DNA of 64,000 nucleotides from Streptomyces halstedii (GTDB lineage: Bacteria; Actinomycetota; Actinomycetes; Streptomycetales; Streptomycetaceae): assembly GCA_000720535.1 (NCBI GenBank), contig JOAZ01000017.1, forward strand, positions 62,001 to 126,000. The letters are read 5' to 3'. Position 1 is the first letter of the stretch. Each line of letters begins with the position of its first letter. A program made the position numbers and the translations under genes. Positions 16,348 to 24,306 of the stretch are shown piece after piece. The notes under the pieces were generated by a model, which was given only the letters and a program-made list of their open reading frames with translations, had not been told where the DNA came from and ran no database searches.

Positions 16348-18348
16348 TCACTGCGCGCAATAGCTGTACGGGAGGTAGCCGCGCCGGTCACCCTGCGGCG
16401 CCCCGAGGAACCGCGCGTCGGTCAGTGTCTCCTGCTTGTGCTCGCCCGAGAGCGAGAACCCGAGGCTCATCCCGAGCGAGATCTCGAAGCCGAACTCCTG
16501 GGCGTCCGCCTCCCCGTGGTAGCGCATCGTGCTGGACAGACCCTCCTCGAACATCAGCTGCTCGAACGGGTCGTCACCGGTGGGCCGTTGCTGCGGCGAC
16601 CGGTCGCCGAACATGTACGCGAACGGGGCGGTGCTGTCGCCGGAGCCGTCCAGCCACTGTTCCGCGACGGCCCGTCTGCCCTCCGTGGCCTGGTCCGTCT
16701 CCTTGCCGAAGACGAGTGTGTCCGTACGGATCCCGATGCCCGTGGCGCCGGAGGAGTCGGTGACACCGCCCTTGCCACCCCGCTTGTCCGCGCCCTTCTC
16801 GCCGTTGTCACCGCCGATCTCGACCGTGCCGGAGACGGAGGCGTCCTCCACCGTCTGCGTCATGTCGATCCGTACGAGCGCGCCGGTCTTCTGGTCGCGG
16901 GTGACGGTGAGGGAGCCCGTGCGGATGCTCGTCACACCGACCGTGCCGCCCAGCGGCCCGGCGTTGCCGGCGGCCTTGGCCTCCAGTTCGAGCCTGGCGG
17001 TGTACGTGGCGGACTCGTTGCCGTTCACATCGTCCTTGGTGACGGTCACCTCGGGGGAGAACACGGCCCTGCCGCCCAGTTTCGCGCCGAGCGCCGTGTC
17101 GTCACCGGCCTTGACGGCGAGGCCGCCGTCCGCGTACACGTCCAGGCCGATCGTCGAGTAGGAGATCTTCTTGTCGCCGATCTTCCTCTCGATGTCCTCC
17201 GTCTTCCCGGCCCACTTGGTGGCCGCGTACCAGTTGCCGCCGTAGCCGCCGCTGTGGGTCATCGAGGTCTCCCACATCTTCATCTCCTCGATGTCGTCCC
17301 TCATCCGCTCGGCCTCGGCCTCGCTCGTGAAGACCCAGGTGTCGCCGTTCGTGATCCGGATGCCGCCGCCGATGTCGATGTCCGCCTTGCCCAGGTTCTC
17401 GAGTTTGACGCCCGGGGTGCTCGCGTTCGCCCCGGCCGAGGCGGCGTCGGTGAAGGTCATGTGGACGAGTCTGTCGTTCTCGTCCACCGTCCCGTCCCCG
17501 TTCACGTCGGTGCTCGCCTGGCTGACCCGCTGCTGGAAGCCGTACTCCTCGCCCCACTCGAACCAGCCGATCTTGACCTTCCCGCCCGCTGTGTCGGAGA
17601 TGTTCGAGATCTGGCAGAGCTTGGGTTCGTAGTCCGCGTCCGTCCGTGGTGCCGTGGTGCCGTTCCCGCCCGCCACGCATCCGCCGCCCCCGGTGAGCGA
17701 GGTGATGGCGCAGCGGATGCCGTCGCCGATCCGGCCGCCCAGGCCCGCCAGGGCGAGCGCGCCGATCAGTGCCGCGACCAGGACGACGACCCCGAGGTAC
17801 TCCACGGCCGTGGCCCCGCCGTCGGGCCGGCCGTACAGGCGCCGGGACGGCATCGGGGTCATGGGCGGCGTGTGGGCGCGGTCCTCCAGCAGCCGGTCCA
17901 GGGCCAGGCCCACGCAGGCGCCGGTGACCATCGCCACCACCGGCATCAGGATGCCCTCGCTGTTCACCAGGTCCCAGGACACGGCGTATCCGTAGGCGAG
18001 CCCCGCCAGCGGCACGGCGAGGGTGGCGGACAGGTACCGGGTGCGCGGGCCGCGGTGCTCGTCGGGCAGCGCGCGGGCCGACGCCAGGACGGTCAGTACG
18101 GTGATCAGCACGCCGGGCAGATGCAGCAGGGCCAGCCGCCAGCCGAACAGGTCGAGCCGTCCCCCGGTGGCCAGCGTCTCGACCAGTGTCCGCGTCACGA
18201 GGAAACCGGCGGCGATGTAGACGAGGGCCCCGGCCGCCCAGCAACGGGTCAGCGCGAGGAACGGGCCGCCGCCGGGAGAGGGCCCGGAGCCCCCGCCCGC
18301 CGGTATGTGGCCCGCGCTTCCGTCCGCCCAGCCGCCCCCACCACTCAC
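16348..18348 (-). CDS. Polytopic membrane protein with an internal prepilin-type signal and a large exported domain
   Basis: A 666-residue protein with a GTG start preceded by GGGGAGAGGG. Residues 1-30 are Gly-rich. About four membrane helices follow between 31 and 155, then a basic loop (SRRLYGRPDGG) leading to a type IV pilin-like signal, G178/ATAVEY with Glu at +5, and a hydrophobic helix. Beyond it is an exported domain of about 450 residues. This has a Ca-binding-like loop (DVNGDGTVDEND, 281-292), several cysteines and beta-rich repeats, and ends in an aromatic tail. If processed by the nearby prepilin peptidase, a giant pilin-like adhesin would be released from its own membrane anchor. 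I do not know the family. It is transcribed opposite to the tad genes. Confidence 0.8.
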   Translation of the reverse strand: MSGGGGWADGSAGHIPAGGGSGPSPGGGPFLALTRCWAAGALVYIAAGFLVTRTLVETLATGGRLDLFGWRLALLHLPGVLITVLTVLASARALPDEHRGPRTRYLSATLAVPLAGLAYGYAVSWDLVNSEGILMPVVAMVTGACVGLALDRLLEDRAHTPPMTPMPSRRLYGRPDGGATAVEYLGVVVLVAALIGALALAGLGGRIGDGIRCAITSLTGGGGCVAGGNGTTAPRTDADYEPKLCQISNISDTAGGKVKIGWFEWGEEYGFQQRVSQASTDVNGDGTVDENDRLVHMTFTDAASAGANASTPGVKLENLGKADIDIGGGIRITNGDTWVFTSEAEAERMRDDIEEMKMWETSMTHSGGYGGNWYAATKWAGKTEDIERKIGDKKISYSTIGLDVYADGGLAVKAGDDTALGAKLGGRAVFSPEVTVTKDDVNGNESATYTARLELEAKAAGNAGPLGGTVGVTSIRTGSLTVTRDQKTGALVRIDMTQTVEDASVSGTVEIGGDNGEKGADKRGGKGGVTDSSGATGIGIRTDTLVFGKETDQATEGRRAVAEQWLDGSGDSTAPFAYMFGDRSPQQRPTGDDPFEQLMFEEGLSSTMRYHGEADAQEFGFEISLGMSLGFSLSGEHKQETLTDARFLGAPQGDRRGYLPYSYCAQ

Positions 18349-18663
18349 GGTCCACCCTCTCCCCGGTACTCGCCCGTCGGCCCGTCCGGCGAGAGCGTAC
18401 GGCCGGCGGGGCTCGGGCGGCCTGGGCCCCCGGCCCTACATCCGGGCCCAACTGCCGTGCGCGGTACGGGCCTTCCGACCGGGACCGCCGATGGGCCCCT
18501 GGGCCCATGCGGCGGGACCGGGACGCTGCCTACGCTCGCCGGTGAGCCGGTGAGCCGGTCGGTCGACGAGCCGGTCGGCCGGTGAGCCGGCCGCCCGTGA
18601 GCCGGCCGGCAAGGTGCCGGAACGACGTGCAGTTGTTCGCGCTGCGACAGGGTGAGGTGTGCC

Positions 18664-19269
18664 ATGGGTGCCGGCTTCTTCCACTCGTACCACCTGGGCT
18701 GGGCCCGCGCCGATGCCCTGACCCTGCTCGGCGACCTGGAGGCGGCGGGGCTCCGGATCGCGCATCCGGTCACCGGGCGGGTCCTGCTCGACAGCCACGA
18801 CCCGGCCTCACCGGCGCGCCCGGCCGGGACGCGGTCGCGGGTGACCAGGGAGCAGTTCCTCTCAATCGCCGGGCTCGAACGGCTGGACACGGTCGGGGTG
18901 CGGTTGTGGGTCCGGCACGACATGGACGTGCTGATGCGGATCCGCCGGGCCGGCGACCGGGTCGTGGCCGTCGAGTTCGGGCTCGACGGACTGCCCCCGC
19001 CCGAGCGGGAACGGGCGGTGCGGGCCATCCGGTCGGCCATAGGGCGGGCGTCCGTCCTGTGCATCGGGTTCGTCCTCGACCGCACGGGCGCGAACACCGG
19101 CACCGACTGGGACAGGCTCGTCGTCGCCGGTACGGCGCTGCTCGACGGCTGGCCCGACGCCGTCGCCGTACGGGAGGACATCGCGTTCCGGCACCCGCAG
19201 CTCGCGGTCCTGGACTCCGTCCACCGGTCGCCCTGGCGGATATTCGGAAGCGCGGCCCTGAGCGTCTGA
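18664..19269 (+). CDS. Hypothetical protein, unknown function
   Basis: A 201-residue soluble protein with GGTGAGG before the ATG. It begins MGAGFFHSYHLGWARADALTLLGDLEAAGLRI and contains HDMDVLMRIRRAGDRVVAVEFGLDGL. No signal peptide, membrane segment or known motif is evident. The tidy start and coding-like composition argue that it is real. I cannot assign a role. Confidence 0.65.
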   Translation: MGAGFFHSYHLGWARADALTLLGDLEAAGLRIAHPVTGRVLLDSHDPASPARPAGTRSRVTREQFLSIAGLERLDTVGVRLWVRHDMDVLMRIRRAGDRVVAVEFGLDGLPPPERERAVRAIRSAIGRASVLCIGFVLDRTGANTGTDWDRLVVAGTALLDGWPDAVAVREDIAFRHPQLAVLDSVHRSPWRIFGSAALSV

Positions 19270-19435
19270 CGCGCGGGGGCCGTGCCCACCGGGGAGCCGA
19301 GACCCTTCGGGTGGGCCCGCCGGTGAGCCGAGGCCTTGGGGGCGGCCTGCGGCGGGTGGGTGCGCATGCGCGGCCGTGGCCTTCGGGTGGGCCCGTGGCG
19401 GGGTGGGTGCGCGTGGGCGGCCGTGGCCCGGTGGC

Positions 19436-19441
19436 CATAAT
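19436..19441 (+). promoter_or_regulatory. -10 element CATAAT, leaderless configuration
   Basis: It lies 7 nt before the ATG of the membrane transferase, so transcription should start at or next to the start codon. No ribosome site is present. Confidence 0.65.
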
Positions 19442-19448
19442 CGGCCTT

Positions 19449-20645
19449 ATGCCCGACAACCAGACCCTGCCCCGGCCTGCCCCCGGCCCACCGCCCCCCG
19501 CCGAGGGCCTGGGGCCGCGTGTCAGGGCCGCGCTCACCGCCGCCGCCCCCGCCCTCGCGGCGTACGCGGCGGTCCGGGCCGTCGGGCTGCTCGTCTTCTG
19601 GGTGTGGGCGTCGGCCGCCGGAAAGGACGCCTGGCACCTGCTCGGCGGGCGCTGGGACTCGGTCTGGTACCAGCGGATCGCCGAGAACGGTTACGGCTAC
19701 ACCGCCACCCTCCCCGACGGAACCCTCCACCCCGACCTGGCGTTCTTCCCGCTGCTGCCCGCCCTGGAACGGGCCGTCGCCGCCGTCACCCCGCTCACCC
19801 TCCAGGACGCCGGGATCACCCTCGCGTGGGTGGCCGGACTGGTCGCCGCATGGGGGATCTACGCGGTCGGGGCGCGGCTGCGCGACCGGCGGACCGGGGT
19901 GGTGCTGGCCGCGCTGTGGGGGGCGTACCCGACGGCGTTCGTCCAGTCGATGGCGTACACCGAGACCCTGTTCACCGCGCTCGCGGCCTGGGCCCTGTAC
20001 GCGGTGCTCCGGGACCGCTGGATCCTGGCGGGCGCGCTCAGCGTGCTGGCGGGGCTGACCCGGCCCTCGGCGGCGGCCCTCATCGCCGCGCTCGCGATCA
20101 CCGCTGCGGCCACCCTCGTACGGGAGTGGCGTGCGGGACGGCGCGAGGGGCTGCCGCGCCGGCACACACGCATGCTGGCCGGTGTCTGCCTCGCCCCGCT
20201 GGGCTGGCTGGCGTACGTGGTGTTCGTCGCGGTGCGCGAGGGCAGCCCGTTCGCCTACTTCGAGGTCCAGGCCGAGTGGGGCAACAGCATCGACGGGGGC
20301 CGGGCGCTGGCCGCCTTCGTCGCCGGACTGCCGCTGCCCGCCGCGCTCGGACTCTGCGCCGCGCTGGGGCTGCTGGGATGGCTGGTGTTCCTGTGCGTAC
20401 GGCAGCGGCAGCCGCTGCCCGTGCTGGTGTACGGCATCGCGATCGTCGTGATCTCGCTGATCGGCTCGGGATACTTCGGGTCCCGGCCGCGCCTGATGAT
20501 GCCCGCCTTCCCGCTGCTCCTGCCGCCCGCCGTCGCCCTGCTCAGACCGCGTACGTCGGCGCGCACCACGGCCGTCCTCGTCGTGCTCGCCCTGGCCTCT
20601 GCCGCCTACGGGGCCTGGACGCTGCTGGGGTCCGGCCCGCCGTGA
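19449..20645 (+). CDS. GT-C-type integral membrane glycosyltransferase (PIG-V-like mannosyltransferase)
   Basis: A 398-residue protein with about ten membrane helices. After the first helix comes GGRWDSVWYQRIAENGYGY, resembling the first-loop acidic motif of PIG-V and related GT-C mannosyltransferases that use polyprenyl-phosphate sugars. FFPLLPALERAV and GSRPRLMMPAFPLLLPPAVAL are also typical. It would transfer a sugar on the outer face of the membrane to a lipid or cell-wall acceptor. A -10 box 7 nt upstream suggests a leaderless message. Substrate and acceptor are unknown. Confidence 0.78.
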   Translation: MPDNQTLPRPAPGPPPPAEGLGPRVRAALTAAAPALAAYAAVRAVGLLVFWVWASAAGKDAWHLLGGRWDSVWYQRIAENGYGYTATLPDGTLHPDLAFFPLLPALERAVAAVTPLTLQDAGITLAWVAGLVAAWGIYAVGARLRDRRTGVVLAALWGAYPTAFVQSMAYTETLFTALAAWALYAVLRDRWILAGALSVLAGLTRPSAAALIAALAITAAATLVREWRAGRREGLPRRHTRMLAGVCLAPLGWLAYVVFVAVREGSPFAYFEVQAEWGNSIDGGRALAAFVAGLPLPAALGLCAALGLLGWLVFLCVRQRQPLPVLVYGIAIVVISLIGSGYFGSRPRLMMPAFPLLLPPAVALLRPRTSARTTAVLVVLALASAAYGAWTLLGSGPP

Positions 20646-20670
20646 GCCGGTCGCCTGCGACCAGGCCCCC

Positions 20671-20710
20671 GAACTACTGGGGAGGCGCCGGAACTACTGG
20701 GGAGGCGCCG
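20671..20710. repeat. 20-bp perfect tandem duplication at the DUF192 gene end
   Basis: Two identical 20-bp copies sit back to back. The right copy contains the stop codon of the leftward DUF192 gene; the left copy is just beyond it. It looks like a recent slippage duplication. Confidence 0.9.
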
Positions 20711-21134
20711 GAGAGATCCGTACCCGGCCGCCCGGACGCAGCCTCCATGCCTCCATCGCGCCGCCTTCGGACTCCAGCACATGGCGGGCCCGCGGTCTCG
20801 GCAGACCGAGCCGGCCGGGCTTCATCGTGCGGACGGCGAGGACCCTGAAGTCCCGGTCCAGATAGGCCACATCGATGGTGAACCGCATCCGGAAGGTGTG
20901 CACGCTCGCGCACGGGGTGATCAGCAGCGCCCCGTCCACCCCGTCCACCCCGAGCAGCCCCTTCGCCCGTGCCCGGTAGGAGGCGGCGATCCGCAGCGGT
21001 ATCCCGTGCGGCCGCGCGCCGGACGCGCTCCCGTCCGGCTCCGGATCTCCGCCCGCGTCCGCCTCCGCCTGTGTGACCGTGGACGTGTCCGTCCCGACCG
21101 CCAGCGTGCCCCTGCCGTCGCGCCATCTCCCCAT
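20694..21134 (-). CDS. DUF192-family protein
   Basis: A 146-residue protein whose C-terminal part matches DUF192: ASYRARAKGLLGVDGVDGALLITPCASVHTFRMRFTIDVAYLDRDFRVLAVRTMKPGRLGLPRPRARHVLE, with the LLG, H-FRM and I-V-YLD landmarks. The N-terminal 45 residues are variable and no signal peptide is visible. The function of the family is poorly known. It sits next to the prepilin peptidase gene and is divergent from it. In actinobacteria DUF192 genes often lie in tad/pilus regions, so a link is possible but unproven. Confidence 0.8.
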   Translation of the reverse strand: MGRWRDGRGTLAVGTDTSTVTQAEADAGGDPEPDGSASGARPHGIPLRIAASYRARAKGLLGVDGVDGALLITPCASVHTFRMRFTIDVAYLDRDFRVLAVRTMKPGRLGLPRPRARHVLESEGGAMEAWRLRPGGRVRISPAPPQ

Positions 21135-21142
21135 GGGCACCG

Positions 21143-21148
21143 ACCGTA
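21143..21148 (-). promoter_or_regulatory. -10 element TACGGT, leaderless configuration
   Basis: Located 8 nt upstream of the ATG of the DUF192 gene with no ribosome site between. Confidence 0.55.
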
Positions 21149-21226
21149 GCCCTCGTGGCGCCGCGGTGGGTCCACAACCGCACACGGTGGGCCCCCGGAC
21201 CCAAGACCGGTGCGGGGCGGGCGGAT

Positions 21227-21232
21227 TAGGGT
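21227..21232 (+). promoter_or_regulatory. -10 element TAGGGT, leaderless configuration
   Basis: Seven nucleotides before the GTG of the prepilin peptidase gene, fitting the Streptomyces TAnnnT -10 consensus. Confidence 0.6.
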
Positions 21233-21239
21233 CCGTTTC

Positions 21240-22181
21240 GTGGACGCCACACTGATCGCGGTCGCAGGGTTCTGGGGCGCCGCCACCGGACTGCTGTTAC
21301 CGCGGGCCGCGTACCGGTTCTCCGTCGAGCCCGAGGAACCGTGGCGGGACGCCTGCCCGGCCGGACACGCGCTCACCGGCCCCGGCCGGGGCTGGATCGG
21401 CCCGGCCGTCTGCGCGAGCTGCGCCGTGCCCGCCCGTCCGGGCGGTACGGCCCCGCAGCCCGGCACGGAGGCCGTCGCCCCGGCCCGACCGGAGCCCTCG
21501 CCGGACACCGCCGTTCCGGCCGGACCCGAGCCCGCGCCGGAGACCGTCGCCCCGGCAGAACCCGAGCCCGGCACGGACACCGGCACGTCGCCGGACCTCG
21601 CGCCCGGCCCGGACACCGCCGTACCGGCCGGGCGTCCCCGTTACGCCCCCGGTGTCCTCGCCCCGGCCGTCACCGTGCTCGCCTGCGCGTTACTCGCCTG
21701 GGCCGTGGGGCCCCGGCCCGAACTCGCCGTGTGGCTGGCGGCCGCGCCCGTAGCGGTACTCCTCTGCGTCGTCGACCGCCGGGTGCACCGGCTGCCCGAC
21801 GCGCTGACCTTGCCGCTGGCCGCCGCCGTGGCCCTGCTCCTCGGAGGAGTGGCGCTGCTTCCGGGCCGCACCGGCTCCTGGACCACCGCCCTGCTCGGCG
21901 GGGCGGCGCTCGGGGGCTTCTACTTCCTGCTGTTCCTGATCAACCCCGACGGCATGGGCTTCGGGGACGTGAAGCTGGCCCTGGCCCTGGGGGTGGCCCT
22001 CGGCTGGTACGGGTGGGCCGTGCTGTGCGCCGGCGGCTTCGCGGGGTTCCTGTTCGGCGCCGTGTACGGACTCGGGCTGCTGCTCCTGCGCCGGGCGGGG
22101 CGTAAGACGGGCATCCCGTTCGGCCCGTTCATGATCGCCGGTGCGCTGCTGGGGCTGGTGCTCGGGGGGCTGTCCGCCTGA
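21240..22181 (+). CDS. A24-family prepilin peptidase with long PAPE-rich linker
   Basis: A 313-residue membrane aspartic protease of the TadV/PilD family that would remove the leaders of the Flp pilin and TadE-like proteins. Both active-site aspartates are present: Asp179 in VVDRRVHRLPDALTLP and Asp243 in GMGFGDVKL. The N-terminal part has one helix and a cysteine pair region (CPAGHAL ... CASC). In place of a normal methylase domain there is a Pro/Ala/Glu-rich repeat linker of about 80 residues (PAGPEPAPETVAPAEPEP). Codons 20 and 151 are TTA (21297-21299, 21690-21692), so pilin maturation may depend on bldA. It lies 7.7 kb from the pilin gene. Confidence 0.9.
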   Translation: MDATLIAVAGFWGAATGLLLPRAAYRFSVEPEEPWRDACPAGHALTGPGRGWIGPAVCASCAVPARPGGTAPQPGTEAVAPARPEPSPDTAVPAGPEPAPETVAPAEPEPGTDTGTSPDLAPGPDTAVPAGRPRYAPGVLAPAVTVLACALLAWAVGPRPELAVWLAAAPVAVLLCVVDRRVHRLPDALTLPLAAAVALLLGGVALLPGRTGSWTTALLGGAALGGFYFLLFLINPDGMGFGDVKLALALGVALGWYGWAVLCAGGFAGFLFGAVYGLGLLLLRRAGRKTGIPFGPFMIAGALLGLVLGGLSA

Positions 22182-22317
22182 TCCCGGTGGACGCGAGCCG
22201 GGCGGAAGTGGGCCCGGCGGAAGTGGGCCGGGCGGACGCGAGTCCGGCCGGTCAGCCGCTGCCGCCGTCCACCGGGCGGGCACCACACCAGCCTCCGCAG
22301 CCCTCCACCGTGGCGGA

Positions 22318-22401
22318 ACGGTCGCCTCCGGCCGCACGGTCGCTTCCGGCCGCGCGGCCCTGCGGTCGCCTCCGGCCGCACGCTTATACGGTCGCGTCCG
22401 G
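22318..22401. repeat. Degenerate 18-bp repeats upstream of the methyltransferase
   Basis: Four imperfect copies of ACGGTCGCCTCCGGCCGC, two in direct tandem and two separated by 8-bp inserts, fill the space before the methyltransferase promoter. Confidence 0.75.
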
Positions 22402-22414
22402 GGTGCGGCGCTGA

Positions 22415-22420
22415 CACGAT
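22415..22420 (+). promoter_or_regulatory. -10-like element CACGAT, leaderless configuration
   Basis: Six nucleotides upstream of the ATG; the first base deviates from TAnnnT. No ribosome site is visible. Confidence 0.45.
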
Positions 22421-22426
22421 TTCCGT

Positions 22427-23275
22427 ATGACCCCGCCGAACGCCTCCGTGCCCGACTCCGGTTCCCCGCCCGACTCCGTTTCGCCCAACTCCTGTCCCGC
22501 GCGCGCCCCGGGCTCCGACGAGCGGTTCGCCGCTCTCGTCGCGGAGGCCGACGCCGTCTCCGTCGACGGCTGGGACTTCTCCTGGCTCGACGGACGGGCC
22601 ACCGAGCAGCGACCGTCGTGGGGTTACGCCCGCGCCATGGCGGACCGTATGGGCCGGGCGCGGGCCGCACTCGACATCCAGACGGGCGGCGGCGAGGTCC
22701 TGGCCTCCGTACCCCGGCTGCCACCGCTGACCGTGGCCACCGAGTCCTGGCCCCCGAACGTCGCCCGTGCCACCCAACTGCTGCACCCGCGCGGCGCCGT
22801 GGTCGTCGCCGACCCGGACGAGCCGCCGCTGCCCTTCGGCGACAGCGCCTTCGACCTGGTGGTCAGCAGGCACCCGGTGATCACCTGGTGGGAGGAGATC
22901 GCCCGGGTACTGGCACCCGGTGGCACGTACTTCTCCCAACAGGTCGGCCCGGCCAGTGTGTTCGAGGTGGTCGAGTACTTCCTGGGCCCGCGTACGGCCG
23001 AGGAGCGCACCGCCCGTGACCCGCACCGGGCGGCGGCCGACGCGGAGGCCGCCGGGCTCGACGTGGTCGATCTGCGCCTGGAGCGGCTGCGCGTCGAGTT
23101 CTTCGACATCGGGGCCGTCGTCTACTTCCTGCGCAAGGTCATCTGGATGGTCCCGGGCTTCACGGTCGAGGTCTGTCTGCCTCAACTACGCTCCCTGCAC
23201 AGGACGATCGAGTCGGACGGGCCCTTCGTCGCGTACGGCTCGCGCTTCCTGATCGAGGCCCGCAAGCCACGCTGA
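22427..23275 (+). CDS. SAM-dependent class I methyltransferase
   Basis: A 282-residue soluble protein. Motif I is ALDIQTGGGEVLAS (about 84-97), followed by TVATESWPPNVARA, PLPFGDSAFDLVVSRHPV and EIARVLAPGGTYFSQQVG, the standard order of small-molecule methyltransferases. The first 30 residues are Pro/Ser-rich. The substrate cannot be predicted. The gene stands alone between the peptidase gene and a small hypothetical gene. Confidence 0.85.
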   Translation: MTPPNASVPDSGSPPDSVSPNSCPARAPGSDERFAALVAEADAVSVDGWDFSWLDGRATEQRPSWGYARAMADRMGRARAALDIQTGGGEVLASVPRLPPLTVATESWPPNVARATQLLHPRGAVVVADPDEPPLPFGDSAFDLVVSRHPVITWWEEIARVLAPGGTYFSQQVGPASVFEVVEYFLGPRTAEERTARDPHRAAADAEAAGLDVVDLRLERLRVEFFDIGAVVYFLRKVIWMVPGFTVEVCLPQLRSLHRTIESDGPFVAYGSRFLIEARKPR

Positions 23276-23429
23276 ACGCCCGACCCGCCGCCGATGCGGA
23301 CGACTTCATGGTGTAGGTACTCAACACACCGGTGCCGTAAGCCGGATGCAACGGCGACACCCGTTCCACCGTCCTACTCATCGGTAGTGCGACCCTGTTG
23401 TCCGAGCGCACAACGGAAGGAGCGGGCCC

Positions 23430-23885
23430 ATGACGGGAGGAAGGGACACGTCCGGCGGCGAGATCAGCCGCCCGACCGGCCGTCGGCGCCACAGCAGGGC
23501 CGACTGGCTCACGGGCGCGCGGATCACCGCCGTCCACGGGTTGTTCTACCGGCCCGAAGGGCGCGCGGGGGAACCGGAGGCCGTCGAGTTCGTCCTCGAC
23601 GGCGGTGCTTCGATCCTGCTGACCTGTGCCTTCGACGGGACGCTGGGGATCACCTCCGGCGCGTGGCCCGCCCTCCCCGACTGGTGCGTACCCGCCGGCC
23701 TCTGGGAGTTCGGGCCGCTGCCCCAGCTGCCGCTGCCGCCGTACACGGGGGCCTGGACGGTCGTCGGCACGCACGAGCGCCGGGACGCCCAGGACAAGGT
23801 GCACGAGGCCGTCTTCCGCTGCGAGGAGGGTGACTTCGTGGTCACCGGCGGGGACACCGTGACGATCCGCTTCGTACGCCTCTGA
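23430..23885 (+). CDS. Hypothetical protein, unknown function
   Basis: A 151-residue soluble protein with a strong ribosome site (GGAAGGAG) before the ATG. It contains LTGARITAVHGLFYRPEGRAGEPEAVEFVLDGGASILLTCAFDGTLGITSG and ends GDTVTIRFVRL. No known motif is recognised. Composition and start are those of a real gene. Confidence 0.65.
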   Translation: MTGGRDTSGGEISRPTGRRRHSRADWLTGARITAVHGLFYRPEGRAGEPEAVEFVLDGGASILLTCAFDGTLGITSGAWPALPDWCVPAGLWEFGPLPQLPLPPYTGAWTVVGTHERRDAQDKVHEAVFRCEEGDFVVTGGDTVTIRFVRL

Positions 23886-24169
23886 CCCGCGGCGGGGCCG
23901 AACCGCCGCCCGGGCCGCCCGGCCTCACCCCGGAATCCCGGCCTCGTCCCGACCGCCTCGCCCCGGCACACCTGACCCCGCTCCTCGCGCGCCCCGCCCA
24001 CGTCCTCACGCGATGCCCGGAGGAAGGGCTCTATCCGCTCCGGGACCGGCCCGGGACCGCTCCGGGACCGGCCCGGGACCGGCCCGGGACGGCTCCGGAA
24101 TCGCTCCGGAATCGGTGGGATCGCTCCCACGACTGTGCCCGCAGCGCATTCCGGTGAATTCGGAGAGTA
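23886..24169. other. Intergenic region before the small RNA
   Basis: About 280 bp without a gene. It contains a run of imperfect copies of a GCTCCGGGACCGGCCCGGGA-like unit near 24035-24110 and should hold the promoter of the small RNA. Confidence 0.4.
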
Positions 24170-24274
24170 ATTGTGGAGCGCCGCAGCACGCATCAGCACT
24201 TACGAAGGGTTATGGTGGAAACCCCCCCCTCGGGCCGGTCCGTAACCCCCCCCCACGGACCGGCCCGTTTTTTG
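24170..24274 (+). ncRNA. 6C-like small RNA with two C-run hairpins and terminator
   Basis: Sequence around CGAAGGGTTATGGTGGAAAC followed by eight Cs, then a perfect 13-bp stem (CGGGCCGGTCCGT at 24231-24243, ACGGACCGGCCCG at 24255-24267) with a C-run loop and six Ts. Two loops with at least six cytosines followed by a terminator are the defining features of the actinobacterial 6C RNA. No open frame with a ribosome site accompanies it. The 5' end is estimated; I could not identify the promoter with confidence. Confidence 0.75.
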
Positions 24275-24306
24275 TGCCCAGCCCTTGGGCGGGCAGAGCC
24301 GGGGTG

